Shown: positions 1 to 9,910 of the stretch, piece by piece
Layout of the letters: every line of letters begins with the position of its first letter
Numbering within the stretch: position 1 is the stretch's first letter
Assembly: GCA_943736015.1 (NCBI GenBank)
Contig: OX031061.1
Span: forward strand, 59,960,192 to 60,024,191
From: Tridacna crocea
Taxonomy: Eukaryota; Mollusca; Bivalvia; Cardiida; Cardiidae
Direction of reading: 5' to 3'
Length of the DNA stretch: 64,000 nt
Notes under the pieces: generated by a model
The model's database searches: none
What the model was told of the DNA's origin: nothing
Seen by the model: the letters and a program-made list of their open reading frames with translations, nothing else
Position numbers and translations under genes: made by a program

Positions 1-1276
1 TATACGCCATCGCAAGCGTCTGCTGCAAGAAAACATTTCAAGGGAGGGGGGCTAAAGGGAGTAAAAAGTCCTTACCGTATGTACTTTGAACGCTTGCTGT
101 TGAACATGAAAGGAAAAGCAAAAACAAGAACAATAGATTCATCCCCTTAACCTGTCGAATAAGTTAAATGAAATTTTGTAGGTTATAGTAGAATCCGAAA
201 TTTTGCTATTTCAAAGTTACCTTTCAGGGTAAAATACCTCTTTTTCGGACAGTGTAAATCTGAGAGCAGACTGCATGTTCTTTGCAGTCTTGTCTTGATC
301 TGCACTGACCACAGAAGCGCCTAGGTCGCGTTTAGCAGCCGAAGCGTTCAGAAACAAAACTGTTAACGCAAACAATAGGCATCACTGAACTTCCTTTTCG
401 GGACATAACATTTAACTTCCGGAAGTGGAGACGCATTTTGAGCCTTGCTATGTGAATAGGGGGCTTCACACATCTGCAAAAAGTATCGACTCAGGTCACC
501 CTGCGAGAAATGAAGTGTCCGAGGACCAGTCTACCTCAGGATTGCTCAGTGCGTTAGGAAAAAATAAAGCGAAATTTTATAGGTGCATATGCAGACCTTT
601 GAATGTCCATTGATCCATCACAGAATAATATATTTTTTCGTGGTCAATCATTGAACACATATAAAAGCATATTGGTGCATCGCCGGTATTACGAAATAGC
701 GAAATTTTGTACACCGTTACTATAAATAGCACGTTGGTGACATCCCTCTTAATTCTTTGTAGTAAGGCTTATAATTTAGTTTAAAGAGGGATTCAGCAAT
801 ATACTATTTATAGCAAGGGTGTCCGATAATGAAGTAAATCTTTAATCCCGTGACAGATCAATGAAAAATTCTTTATCCCGTGATAGACCAATGGAATTTC
901 AGAGGCCAAATATCCATAGTTATGTGATGTCTTGCGTGGTATCATGCATTAAGGAGATACATTAAGCTCCCTTTTGTCAGAGCATAAATCATTGATAATG
1001 CAACCTTCCCTGTCCGTTTGCTTGGCTCTTTATCCGACCACAGCAAAAGTTCGATTTCCAAATTAAAAGCCTTCGCACGCTAAAATCCGTTAATTCTTTA
1101 CCAAACGACACAATCTCAGAGATGTCCAAATTGAAAGTATCTGCAGACGACAATTTACATGGGACTCAAATGATTGAAATTTGTTTTGAAAATGGATGAA
1201 AACTATTAGTATGTGGATAGCTTTTTCTTCCGGGTCGTTAGTGTGTTGCAGCATTAAATGCTGCTAAACTGATGGG
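1..1276. other. Left flank, no gene recognised
   Basis: I see no supported gene. Around 240-310 lies a short dispersed repeat containing 'tcttgatctgcactgacc'; similar pieces recur near 8830, 13550, 15360, 49230 and 60430. At 711-751 and 783-822 two roughly 40-base imperfect inverted arms (around 'ctataaatag') could fold into a hairpin. A 62-codon open frame at 425-613 has no recognisable feature and I do not call it. Confidence 0.5.
711..822. repeat. Small imperfect hairpin or foldback repeat
   Basis: Left arm 711-751 and right arm 783-822 are imperfect reverse complements of each other (both contain ctataaatag near one end and a run reading ccctctt at the loop side). The loop is about 30 bases. 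It may be a short MITE relic; no target-site duplication was established. Confidence 0.45.
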
Positions 1277-1280
1277 CATA

Positions 1281-1331
1281 CTACGGTGGCACAAAAGTGA
1301 CATGGAAGATATATTTTATACTACGTGCGCA
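1281..1331 (+). repeat. Left terminal inverted repeat of ISL2EU-like element
   Basis: 51 bases identical to the reverse complement of 12889-12939. After that the right end lacks four bases (cgca) relative to the left end, but the similarity continues into the palindrome arrays. Confidence 0.92.
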
Positions 1332-1668
1332 CGCAGTAGCTAATACATGCGCACGTAATAACTAATACGTGCGCACGTAATACTATTGCGTGCGCACGTA
1401 TTAGCTAATACGTGCGCACGTATTAACTAATACGTGCGCACGCAGTAGCTAGTACGTGCGCACGCAGTAGCTAATACGTGCGCACGTAATAACTAATACG
1501 TGCGCACGTAATACTATTGCGTGCGCACGTATTAGCTAATACGTGCGCACGTATTAACTAATACGTGCGCACGCAGTAGCTAGTACGTGTGCACGCAGTA
1601 GCTAATACGTGCGCACGTATTAACTAATACGTGCGCACGTAATAACTATTACGTGCGCACGTATTAAT
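1321..1668. repeat. Left subterminal palindrome array (16 units)
   Basis: Sixteen units centred on the self-complementary core GTGCGCAC are spaced about 21-22 bases apart. Most are flanked by TA..TA to give TACGTGCGCACGTA. Variant half-sites (ACGC, GCGT, GTGTGCAC) recur in order, and a block of about 130 bases (from 1331, again from 1462) is repeated, so the array grew by duplication of several units at once. By analogy with other transposons these are likely transposase binding sites; that is inference. Confidence 0.85.
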
Positions 1669-1738
1669 CGACCAATCAGACCTCTACCCCTATGATGTCA
1701 CTCTGGTAAACAAATATCAGTCGCGCTGCATTTTCACC

Positions 1739-2140
1739 ATGCCTCGAGTAAATTATTGTGTTCCTTTGTGTACTGCCGAATCTAAAGGTAACCTACCTTT
1801 TTATCGGCTTCCTAAGAAAGGAAGGCGTGAAAGACAGACTTGGATAAGGCTGATTCGGAACGAAAACTTGCGAACGGAGTCTCAATGGACCAGCGTGTGC
1901 AGTCTCCACTTTGTTAATGGACGCAAGACATATGATGACTCTTGTCCTACAATCTTTCCAAGGTCGCAATATTGGGAGAAAGTAATTTACACGTATAACA
2001 ACAGATCTGACCCTGCAAGACCGAAATTCAGATCACTCAAAATGGTTCAGCCTCAGTCTTACAGGAAAAGACAGAAAACTGGTGAAGACGGAAGTACAGC
2101 AAGAGAAAAAAGGATGAGAAAAAGACTTTTTGATACACAG
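1739..2140 (+). CDS. ISL2EU transposase exon 1: THAP zinc-finger domain
   Basis: This exon encodes the sequence-specific DNA-binding domain of the transposase. It starts at an ATG in good context (caccATG) 71 bases after the palindrome array. The first ~85 residues form a C2CH THAP domain: Cys7 and Cys11, then the VCSLHF segment with the Cys and His of the second pair, then the SCPTIFP tail typical of the domain. The rest is basic (KRQK, EKRMRKR), a likely nuclear localisation signal. The exon ends at cacag|gtatac (donor at 2141) in phase 0. An open frame runs on to 2161, but that is intron read-through. The THAP assignment is firm; the exon end is inferred from the donor and the matching phase of exon 2. 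Confidence 0.85.
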
Positions 2141-2206
2141 GTATACCATATATTCTTTTAAATCAATAGATGCAAATGGATGCATATTTTGGACAATAAC
2201 CAACCA

Positions 2207-2384
2207 ATCATTTTTTTTACCAAACGAGCCCGACTTTAAAACGACCATGTGAAAGAAACATTTTGAAAAGATTATAGTAACCAACAATTTTTCCTTAACC
2301 CACAATGTTTTCATACCTGTCAGTGACAAATATGTCATCGGCAAAGTTGGATGTGTCAAATATTGTCTGTTGTTTGGTCAAGGG
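2207..2384. repeat. TTAA-type MITE, degenerate copy
   Basis: Sits in intron 1 of the transposase gene. The left end resembles tttaccaaacgag and the right end reads gtttggtcaaggg followed by TTAA (2385-2388). The central palindrome is strongly diverged. Confidence 0.5.
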
Positions 2385-2451
2385 TTAAAATCACAACCCG
2401 TAACTTACTAAGATTAAAGTTCAATCAAACAAACTAACAGCAAATCAGCTT

Positions 2452-2657
2452 AGTTCTTTACCAAACAACAAAGTTTTTAAATGGACCACATTCGAAGCAT
2501 TTGCAGACAACACATCATACCAAATGATGATTTATGTTGCCACTCCTATAGAAAACATTGTGAGAAAAGGAGAAAATGCTGTTTAACAGCATTTCTCCTT
2601 TTCCCATCTGGTTTTCAAAATGCTTCTTCCATATGGTTGTTAAAAGCTGGTATTGGC
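2452..2657. repeat. TTAA-type MITE
   Basis: Begins ctttaccaaacaac and is followed by TTAA (2658-2661). It has the family's central palindrome (ggagaaaatgctg ... cagcatttctcc) at about 2565-2610 and the family segment 'gcatttgcagacaac'. Confidence 0.65.
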
Positions 2658-2661
2658 TTAA

Positions 2662-3165
2662 CTCTTTACCACACAATCCTACCTTGTAACGACCCAACGA
2701 AGGCATGGGCGGCTCCACAGGGGGGGACTGGGGGTCCGGACACCCCTGGAATTTTGGCAAAAATGCGGTTGCCGGATTCGTGAAATGGTACTGGTTTGAT
2801 ATTGCACAGCATTTATGTAAAATACAGCCATAACTTTAAAAAAGAAAGGTTCTAAATGTGGAGACTTCCTCATGGTTAGAACTGGAAACGTTGACTTTTC
2901 TTGTAAACGGCTTACATCCACTGAAATCCGGAAACCAAAGTATCATATAATAAGACAAGTGTGTTTTCGGTGGGACCCCCCCCCCCTGAGAAAGATATCT
3001 GGATCCGCGCTTGGAAGGGGTGTTGTCGAAAGATTTTGAATGCTGGTTACCGGCATATTCTCCTTTTCCCAAAAGGTTTTCCACCTTTCCCAAAACAATT
3101 TTGATTTTTTAGTCACCTTTAATTTGTCATCTGCAAGTGCTTTGAATTAGGACTAGTTTAAAGAG
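2662..3165. repeat. TTAA-type MITE split by another repeat
   Basis: The left end of a MITE (ctctttaccacacaatcc) starts directly after a TTAA that it shares with the previous copy. After about 40 bases it is broken by an unrelated block of roughly 330 bases (about 2704-3035) that contains a run of C and 'ggatccgcgcttgg'. The right half of the palindrome and the family tail (atctgcaagtgctttgaat) then resume. This indicates a nested insertion or replacement. Confidence 0.5.
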
Positions 3166-3474
3166 GGTAGTCCACTGGCCTAACATTGAAAGGATTCAGT
3201 CTGTCTCTTGCTATTTCACAATATTTTGTCTAAAATATTACCCTTGATCTTGATGGTGTAGTTTACTTGATTGAAGGATTGTTTAACTGGTATCACATAT
3301 TCATGTATTTCCCGGGTTTCTGTAGTACAAGGCTGGTGCCCTGAAGTGTCTTGCCCAGGACACTCCAATAAAAAACATAGTGTATCCAGTGACGCTTTAA
3401 CTCGGAGCCTCCACTATCTTTTGGTCCACATGAAGGTGTTATTTTTTCTTTTCATACTGTATTGTCTATTTCAG

Positions 3475-3591
3475 GCAAATATCAGTACCTTAAATGTGGA
3501 GAGAACATCATATACAGTAAGCTTGGATGAATCTACAATCGCAGATGAAAATCATTTGTTGTTAGAGACAGTCGGACAGCCAAATGCTCAG
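3475..3591 (+). CDS. ISL2EU transposase exon 2 (linker)
   Basis: A 117-base exon, 39 codons in phase 0 at both ends, bordered by a polypyrimidine acceptor (tctatttcag) and a donor at 3592 (gttata). It encodes an acidic linker (NVERTSYTVSLDES ... QPNAQ) between the THAP domain and the catalytic part. It is in phase with exon 1 (ends 2140) and exon 3 (starts 4386). I recognise no domain here; the exon is supported by phase and splice borders only. Confidence 0.65.
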
Positions 3592-4088
3592 GTTATAATA
3601 TTGTCTTTTTCTTAACTCTTTACCAGGCAAGAAATTTTTATGAAAGAGTCTGTAAATAACAGTTAAAATGTTACACAAAATATGCATCTTGTAGGGTTGA
3701 AAACTTTGTGGTTACTGGTACAAGTATTTTTGTCTTTTCCCAAAGTTAACTTTAAATTGTCAATGTTTTAAGATTTAGAATAAATTTTGTAACATTTATA
3801 ACCCATGATGTTATCTTGCATTGTGGTTGAGAAAAACTGGCAAGACTGTAGCATAGCATTTCAGAGCCCTAGCATCGTACAAAGTTTTAGTTTTGGTTGC
3901 AGATTACAAATGTTATCAAAAGTATGAAGTTTGTTTCCCCTACAGGAGAAAGAAGTATGGAAAAAGGAGGAAATACAGAACACAAGCATTTTCTCCCTTT
4001 TTCACTCCTCAGCTTTTGATAGGTTCATAAAAGACCTGATTCTTTGCTTTGGCAAGATGAACAAATACCTAAAAAAACAGCTGGTTAA

Positions 4089-4309
4089 CCCTTTACCCCA
4101 TAAGGCATTTCTGTGGTATCTCTAATTGACCCTAAATAACAACAAGGATGAAGCCGTTTCTTATATGTATATGTTACCTTTTGACAGCATAGAAAACATT
4201 GTGACAAAAGGTGAAATTGCTTGTCACGAGCAATTTCACCTTTTGCCACAATGTTTTCCATAGGCTCCTGCAAGCAATGAGTAGAAATGAGTATCTATGG
4301 AGTAAAGGG
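4089..4309. repeat. TTAA-type MITE, intact ends
   Basis: Flanked by TTAA at 4085-4088 and 4310-4313. The ends are mirror images (CCCTTTACCCCATA / TATGGAGTAAAGGG with small differences). The central palindrome is a near-perfect inverted repeat (gtgacaaaaggtgaaattgc and its complement). Length is 221 bases, lying in transposase intron 2. Confidence 0.8.
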
Positions 4310-4385
4310 TTAAGGAACAAAATCAAGTCAAAAAGACTTGTGCCTTTATGACTATTATATTCCAAATCATAATTTTGTATTTCAG

Positions 4386-5547
4386 GAAAAAGCCTGCAAA
4401 AACCAAAAGGGTAGTACGGTAATAGTAAAAGACAAACTTCAACAGCTGCTCCAAAATATTCTAAAGAAATTATCCTCTCAAGATTCTGACCCTGATCCAA
4501 ACAGTATAAGGGAATTACAAGCCCTGCTGATTGTTGTGACCAAATTGCTTATGAATGTGAAAGAGCAGTTGGACTGTGTGGTTGAGTTAAGACATTATGA
4601 CAGATTTTTCCTAAAAAGGTTTGAGGGAAGTGATTCGGACATTAGGTTTTTGGACAGGATTTTACTCCTACCAGGCTTTGATGACATTCTATCATAATAT
4701 GCTGGAGCAGGAAGCAAAATGTTTACAGTACTGGGGCGCAAATAACTCAACCACTAAAGATGGAGACAGTTTGAAATGTGGCAGAAAGAGAACACTTATT
4801 CCAATGGATGAAATGTTCATGACCCTAGTGAAACTAAGGCAAGGCTCTGCCAACTTGGATCTGGCAGAGAGGTTTGGTATTAGTGAAATCCATGTGTCAC
4901 GCATATTTATTACATGGGTGAGCTTTATGCACAGTGTCTTGTGTAGTTTAGACATTTGGATGTCAAGGGGAAAAATAAGGCGTAACAGTCCAAATATATT
5001 CAAGGAAATTTACCAGGATGTACAGATTATAATTGACTGTACAGAAATATCACTGGAAAGACCATCTGACTTTGAGGTACAGGCAGCAACTTACTTCACG
5101 TACAAGAGTTGCAACAGGTTGAAAGACCTCATTGGTATAAGTCCAAATGGAATTCCGACATTCGTTTCAGATCTTTTCGAAGGGATTATTTCTGACAATC
5201 AGATAATTTTTGATAGTGGATTGGTAGAAAAACTTCAGGAGGGAGATGCCATCATGGCAGACCGTGGATTTACAGGATGGGAGTCTCTTGCAAAACATAA
5301 AATTAGACTTGTAACGCCACATTTCTTGAGCAATAAAGACCAAATGCAAATACAGAATCTTGTTGAATCTGTTTCTATTGCTCGTGTCAGAATTCATGTT
5401 GAAAGGCTCATGGGGCGCTTGAAGCAGTGGGTCATTTTGTCTTCTAAAGTGCCTATCACTTTTTGGAAGCACATTAATCACATCTTCAAGTTGTGTGTAA
5501 TGTTGGTTTTATTTTGGCCCCCATTAGTAGATAAGGACTCTGAGTAA
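4386..5547 (+). pseudogene. ISL2EU transposase exon 3: coiled coil, HTH and DDE catalytic domain (frameshifted)
   Basis: This exon holds the catalytic core of a cut-and-paste transposase of the DDE_Tnp_4 type. It opens at acceptor gtatttcag in phase 0 with a Leu-rich helical stretch (KLQQLLQNILKKL). The conserved IRF...TGFYSYQAL region follows, then a helix-turn-helix (LDLAERFGISEIHVSRIF) and the catalytic triad: Asp in IIIDCTE (about 5035), Asp in IMADRGF (about 5260), Glu in HVERLMGR (about 5401). The frame changes between IRF and TGFYSY at a run of five T (4647-4651). Reading one T fewer restores continuity, and the exon length of 1162 also has one surplus base. This is either a disabling insertion in this copy or a sequencing error. 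The stop is at 5545-5547. Confidence 0.88.
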
Positions 5548-5564
5548 ATTGATGAGTGAGTGCA

Positions 5565-5620
5565 GAACCATTCTAAGTGCCTATACATGTACATTGTATA
5601 GGCACTTAGAATGGTATTGA
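5565..5620. repeat. Perfect hairpin 3' of the transposase gene
   Basis: ccattctaagtgcctataca at 5569-5588 is followed after a few bases by its reverse complement ending attctaa/ggtattg near 5614. It lies about 20 bases past the transposase stop. It could be a small MITE core or a fortuitous hairpin in the 3' UTR. Confidence 0.5.
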
Positions 5621-5839
5621 ACTCATCCAACAAAATGGTGATGATATATGTACTTTTCAAAAGAATTATGAATGCAGAGCAGTCATTATTTAACAAAGTG
5701 AACTTGTCATCTGCAGATACAATTTTGACAAAGGTCTGAAATTTTGTCGTCTGGTAAAGATTTGAACCTTTATCCTGCAATGCCAACTGTCAACTCCTCT
5801 TGGAAATAATGCATTTGAAAACTTTTAAGTTTTAATTAA

Positions 5840-6000
5840 CCCTTTCCCAAACAAGCTCTGGTTTTTACTTGTCTGCCATACAAATCTTTTGAAAATACTG
5901 TGGGAAAGGAGAAATTGCTTGTAATGAGTGAAACTTAAAATTATCGTCTGCAAGCCCTTTCAATTGAGAAGAGTCTAAAATTTGTCGTTTGGGACAGGGT
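5840..6000. repeat. TTAA-type MITE, internally deleted
   Basis: Flanked by TTAA (5836-5839 and 6001-6004) with ends CCCTTTCCCAAAC and GTTTGGGACAGGG. The second arm of the central palindrome is missing, leaving only 161 bases. It lies between the two convergent genes. Confidence 0.75.
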
Positions 6001-6274
6001 TAATAATTAATCTTTCTGTGCAAATGTGTTCCATTTTTACCCACCTATTACTTGTCAGTAAAACAAATGTTAGCTATTAAAGGTTTCTCTGGAAAAGGGA
6101 AAAGCATCCACTTTCATAAATCTGACTGCAGGCTAACCAGAGTCTAAATTTTTCACTTACATTTTATTTCCATTTTCATCAAGACAAATGTTTTGAAGAA
6201 GTAACAATTACTAAATTTCAAAATTTTTTATTAAAATGGCACATTTTATAAACATGGTGAGTAAGTGTTGTGAA

Positions 6275-7092
6275 TTTCAATCTATTACCACACAGTCCTG
6301 AATTAAGCATTTCACTATAAGAAACTTTTGAAAACATTGTGGAAAGATAGAAAAAGTGCTGGTAACCAGCATTTTCTCCCTTTCCAAGTTTCCTTTCTTT
6401 AGATGAGAGACAAATTTCATATTTCATTGACATTTTATTTGTGATCTGCTAATGCTTTCAAAGTGAGTAAGTCTACAATTCTGTCATCTAGTAAAATAAA
6501 TTATGTGTCAACTTTCCGTAGTCTTTTTTACATAATATATATTATGTTTATCAGTGAAAGTCTTAAATGGAAGAAAAAATGCATAATTGTAGACATTGTG
6601 GACATCTTAAATTAACACATTACCAAATAACCTTGAGTTTTGATTATCATAAGAAAGAAAGCTCTAGAAAACTTTGTGAGAAAAGGAGGAATTCATTTAA
6701 ATGCTGGTTACCAGTAGTTTCTATTTTCTCACAAGTGCTCTAGGTTTTACCTAACGACAAATTTTTAGATTTGTCCAAATTCGGCAGACGACAATATAAA
6801 CGTGATTCAAAAACTGAAACTTGACTTTAGATGTGTAGAAAAAATTTTGGGAAAAGGAGAAAATGCTGGTTACCAACATTTTCTCCTTTTCCTGCGATGT
6901 TTTCAGAAGGTTGCTTCCTCTGGGTCGTAAAAACCAGAGATTGTTTGGTAGAGGGATAAATGCAAATTCTTTGTTCTAACACATAGCATACAATCCCATC
7001 TTTTAACACTCCTTAGAAAGAAGGCTTTTCGAAAAAATTGTAGGAAAAGGAAAAAGTAATGGAAACATTTTCTCCTTTTCCCACAATGTTTT
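6275..7092. repeat. Cluster of at least four TTAA-type MITE copies
   Basis: Copies or parts with the family core lie at about 6280-6505, 6611-6800, 6838-6960 and 6990-7092. Examples are 'ggaaaaggagaaaatgctgg' at about 6853 and its complement shortly after. Boundaries are uncertain because copies abut or are truncated. The last copy supplies the present stop codon of the YqaJ gene (see findings). Confidence 0.6.
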
Positions 7093-7821
7093 CTACCACT
7101 CAAGACCTATTTTTATCCTTTTTTTATAAAACCCCTGAGCAACCAAAGTAGGTACAATGTTCATTGTGTGGAAGTCCAACAACTTTTCTTTCACTTTTTC
7201 CCAAAAACTTGGATCAAAGTTCACACGAAGTATCAAAACTTCCTCATCTTCTTTAGTGAAAAGAACAAAGTCACACCATCTTCGTTTAGTCACTCCCATT
7301 TGCATTTGAATTTGATAGTAATGAGAATGGCTTTCTTTCATAATGATTGTTTCTCCAAATGCTTTAAGTGAAAACTGGCTAGAAGACCTTTTTCTTTCAA
7401 TGGCTTCTTTAGGTGAAATATCTCTACAAGAATAAATACACTTAATTTCAACCAATCCATGTGGATCTTTCTCTGAAGGATCTGTAATCAGGCCATTAGG
7501 ACTAGCAGCAAGCTGCCCAAATTCCAAATCAACAAACAAACCACACCCACAGACTGTTATATTTACACCTTGTGCTGCTTTCTGCTGCCTGTATTTAACG
7601 ACAACTTCATTATCTATCCCATATTTGACAGCTGGAATGGATGTCAATTTTGGTTTTCTTATCTGAATAATATCTTTAACTAGGGTTCCAATATTTCCCT
7701 TTCCGACAAACTTTTTCGCCTTGCTTGCTGTAATCCTGCCTTTCTTGTGCCTGAACCACAATGGGTTATTTGCTTGTCCACGAGTTTGCTTTTCGATTTC
7801 TTTCTGTCGTGCCTCTGTGAC
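7093..7821 (-). pseudogene. ISL2EU gene 2 exon 5: YqaJ-type nuclease domain
   Basis: Encodes a YqaJ / lambda-exonuclease-like (PD-(D/E)XK superfamily) domain. Read from the acceptor at 7822 (ctttatag) in phase 0, it begins VTEARQK, then EKQTRGQANNPLW and the diagnostic RITASKA box. Then come YGIDNE (likely catalytic Glu), AASPNGLI, LVEIKC (the E-x-K catalytic pair) and YYQIQMQMG. In most family members the third motif is SPDGL, and its Asp is catalytic; here it is Asn. This exon has no internal stop, but upstream exons do, so the gene as a whole is scored as broken. The stop lies where a MITE has inserted. It is convergent with the transposase gene. Family assignment is strong. Confidence 0.85.
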
Positions 7822-7873
7822 CTATAAAGGCAATAAATTAGCTGTTATCATTTATCGACTGCTTTCAAGTTAA

Positions 7874-8091
7874 CTCTTTATCACACAATCCCGACTTTTA
7901 ATGACCCTGAGAAAAAAACCTTTTAGAAAACCCTATGGGAAAAGGAGAAAATGCTGGTAACCAGCATTTCATCCTTTTCACACATTGTTTTTGACCCTGC
8001 TGGAAAAAAAATCAACCTTTTTCTTTCTTTACTAAACCTAATGTAAAATATTGCAGATGAAAAATGTTGCTTGCTTAAAGATTTGATGTCT
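7874..8091. repeat. TTAA-type MITE
   Basis: Between TTAA at 7870-7873 and TTAA at 8092-8095. Left end ctctttatcacacaatccc; central palindrome gaaaatgctggtaaccagc. It lies in intron 4 of gene 2. Confidence 0.75.
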
Positions 8092-8095
8092 TTAA

Positions 8096-8295
8096 CCCTT
8101 TACCAAACAATCCCTGGTTTTCAGGACTCCAGAGACAGAAGTTGTTTGAAAACATGGTAACCAGCATTTTCTCCTTTTCCCACAATGTTTTCTACCCTTC
8201 ACAAATTAAATTTCATTTTTTGTGTCACATTAATTTTGTCGTCTGCAAAAGCTTTCAATTTGGACAAGTCTAAAACTTTGTTGTTCCGTAAGGAG
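8096..8295. repeat. TTAA-type MITE
   Basis: Directly adjacent to the previous copy and sharing the TTAA at 8092-8095; the right TTAA is 8296-8299. Begins CCCTTTACCAAACAATCC and ends TTGTTCCGTAAGGAG. One palindrome arm is shortened. Confidence 0.78.
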
Positions 8296-8337
8296 TTAAC
8301 AGAACTTTATGTTAACTTTCTTACTGAGGTCATTTAA

Positions 8338-8558
8338 TCCATTACCACACTATCCCTACATTCGACGATCCTGAGAAAGAAGCCTTTAGAAAACATTCTG
8401 GGAAAAGGAGAAAATGCTGGTTACCAGCATTTTCTCCTTTTCCCACAATGTTTTCTACCCTTCACAACACATATTTCAAATTTTCAGTCATTTTTATTTT
8501 GTTGTCTGCAATTGCTATCGATTTGGACCGGCCTAAAATATTGTCCTTTTGTGATGAG
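8338..8558. repeat. TTAA-type MITE
   Basis: Flanked by TTAA at 8334-8337 and 8559-8562. Carries a long perfect central palindrome (ggaaaaggagaaaatgctgg and its complement). Length 221 bases, the same as the copy at 4089-4309. Confidence 0.8.
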
Positions 8559-8612
8559 TTAAACTGAGGTTGTTGATAAAAAATTATAAGATAAAGTCTT
8601 ATATGTAAATAC

Positions 8613-8708
8613 CTTAAGTTTTTGACAAACTATTTCCTCTGGAAGTTGATGAGTATTAATCCTCTCTTCTTCACCTTCACTAGCAGTATCAGTGCTTGAG
8701 TTAAGAAT
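8613..8708 (-). pseudogene. ISL2EU gene 2 exon 4
   Basis: A 96-base exon (32 codons, phase 0-0) between acceptor cattttcttcag and donor gtattt. It encodes an acidic stretch followed by THQLPEEIVCQKLK, which runs directly into VTEARQK of the next exon; such a segment commonly precedes YqaJ domains in these transposon proteins. Identified by phase, splice borders and fit with neighbours, not by a named domain. Confidence 0.6.
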
Positions 8709-9146
8709 CTGAAGAAAATGAATTAAATAGTTTTTCATGTATGTTGCGTTATTTTTTATCCTTTTTATCCTTTGCTTTTCATTCTAACCTTCACAATGCT
8801 AAAATCAAGTAAACTTGCTTTTACCATCAGTGCAGATCAAGATCAGACTACACAGAGCATGCAGACTAATCTTTGATCTATATTGTCCAATACCTTACTA
8901 CAGGTTATGGTTGAAACAACCTTGCACAATGTTTGAAAAAAGTTCATCATGTTTACTCAGCATTGTAAATGTTGACAAAAGTCAACGTAAATGTTAAAGA
9001 ATACATTTGTCAACCACCTGAAAGATTGGCACAGTGCTGTCCCTGTGATTATTTTCAACAATGAAAAAGACACTGCATGTAAATGTTACTTATTTCAAAG
9101 AAGCTCCAAGAATGGTTTTCATCAATGTTGAAATTTTAGTGCTTAC

Positions 9147-9310
9147 CATCAGCAAGCCTGTTTCATGAAGTAATTGCTTTAAGTCTTCTTTTAAGGCAGT
9201 GGTATCTAAGATGGCCTTTTTCATTCGTACACTGTACCCATCATAGTTTTCAAGAGGTCTTTTTCGTCATACAGAGCGTCCAAATACATGTTTTTGGACA
9301 ACACGAACAC
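9147..9310 (-). pseudogene. ISL2EU gene 2 exon 3, with in-frame stop
   Basis: A 164-base exon with acceptor cccatttcag and donor gtaagc. It joins exon 2 in phase (one base plus two) and ends in phase 0 at ...ETGLLM. The reading frame matching both neighbours contains TGA at 9269-9267 (inside GRSV*RKRPLENYDGY). A single C-to-T change from CGA would explain it. No domain is recognised. Confidence 0.6.
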
Positions 9311-9732
9311 CTGAAATGGGAGAATCAGATTTTTTGTAAAAATGTTAAAAGAACACAGTTTGATTAGCATGGATCTTTTGTTCACCAAACATTTTGGTTT
9401 CCATTCTTAGTCCAAGTTTATTTCCAAATGCATAACAGGGTTGGTGAGGCTCAGTGGTTAAAGCTTGTAATCTCAGACCTGTGAGGTATTGTGGTCACAC
9501 TGATTGTGGTTCAAAGTTTCAAGTCCCAACAACAGACCTTCTGGTCACATGAGAAATATAAAATGAAAAAAAAAATTGTCGAAAGCGGCAGCAAACATTA
9601 TAAATACACTTCGAAAGCGATGCAAAGCATCACACAAATGTCACAAATTTTCAGAACAAATGGGGAAAGCTTCTGATGTTTGTTGTAGTACTGTACATCG
9701 TATAATGAAAATGCACAAGACCTCTATTTTAA

Positions 9733-9900
9733 CTCTACCACACAATCCTGACTTTTAACAACCCAAACAAAGAAGCATTTTGAAAACATTGTGGGAAAAG
9801 GAGAAAATGCTGATAACCAGCATTTTCTCCATTTCCCGCATTGTTTTCTACCCTATCAAAGACATTTTATAAATTTTTTATCACAACTGGACAATGTAAA
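9733..9900. repeat. TTAA-type MITE, right end lost
   Basis: TTAA at 9729-9732 is followed by ctctaccacacaatcctgac and a near-perfect central palindrome at about 9795-9830. The right terminus is not recognisable because it runs into the A-rich sequence before gene 2 exon 2. Confidence 0.65.
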
Positions 9901-9910
9901 AAAAAAATAC

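Noticed and set aside
1321..1668. CRISPR-like regular spacing of a short repeat
   Set aside because: The repeats are palindromes with equally repetitive spacers, lie at a transposon end, and have a mirror array at the other end; the DNA is eukaryotic.
5478..5786. 102-codon minus-strand frame
   Set aside because: Overlaps the transposase 3' end and a hairpin; no features.
9436..9545. tRNA-like A box (ggctcagtggttaa) in gene 2 intron
   Set aside because: No clear anticodon arm or paired T arm; at most a SINE remnant.
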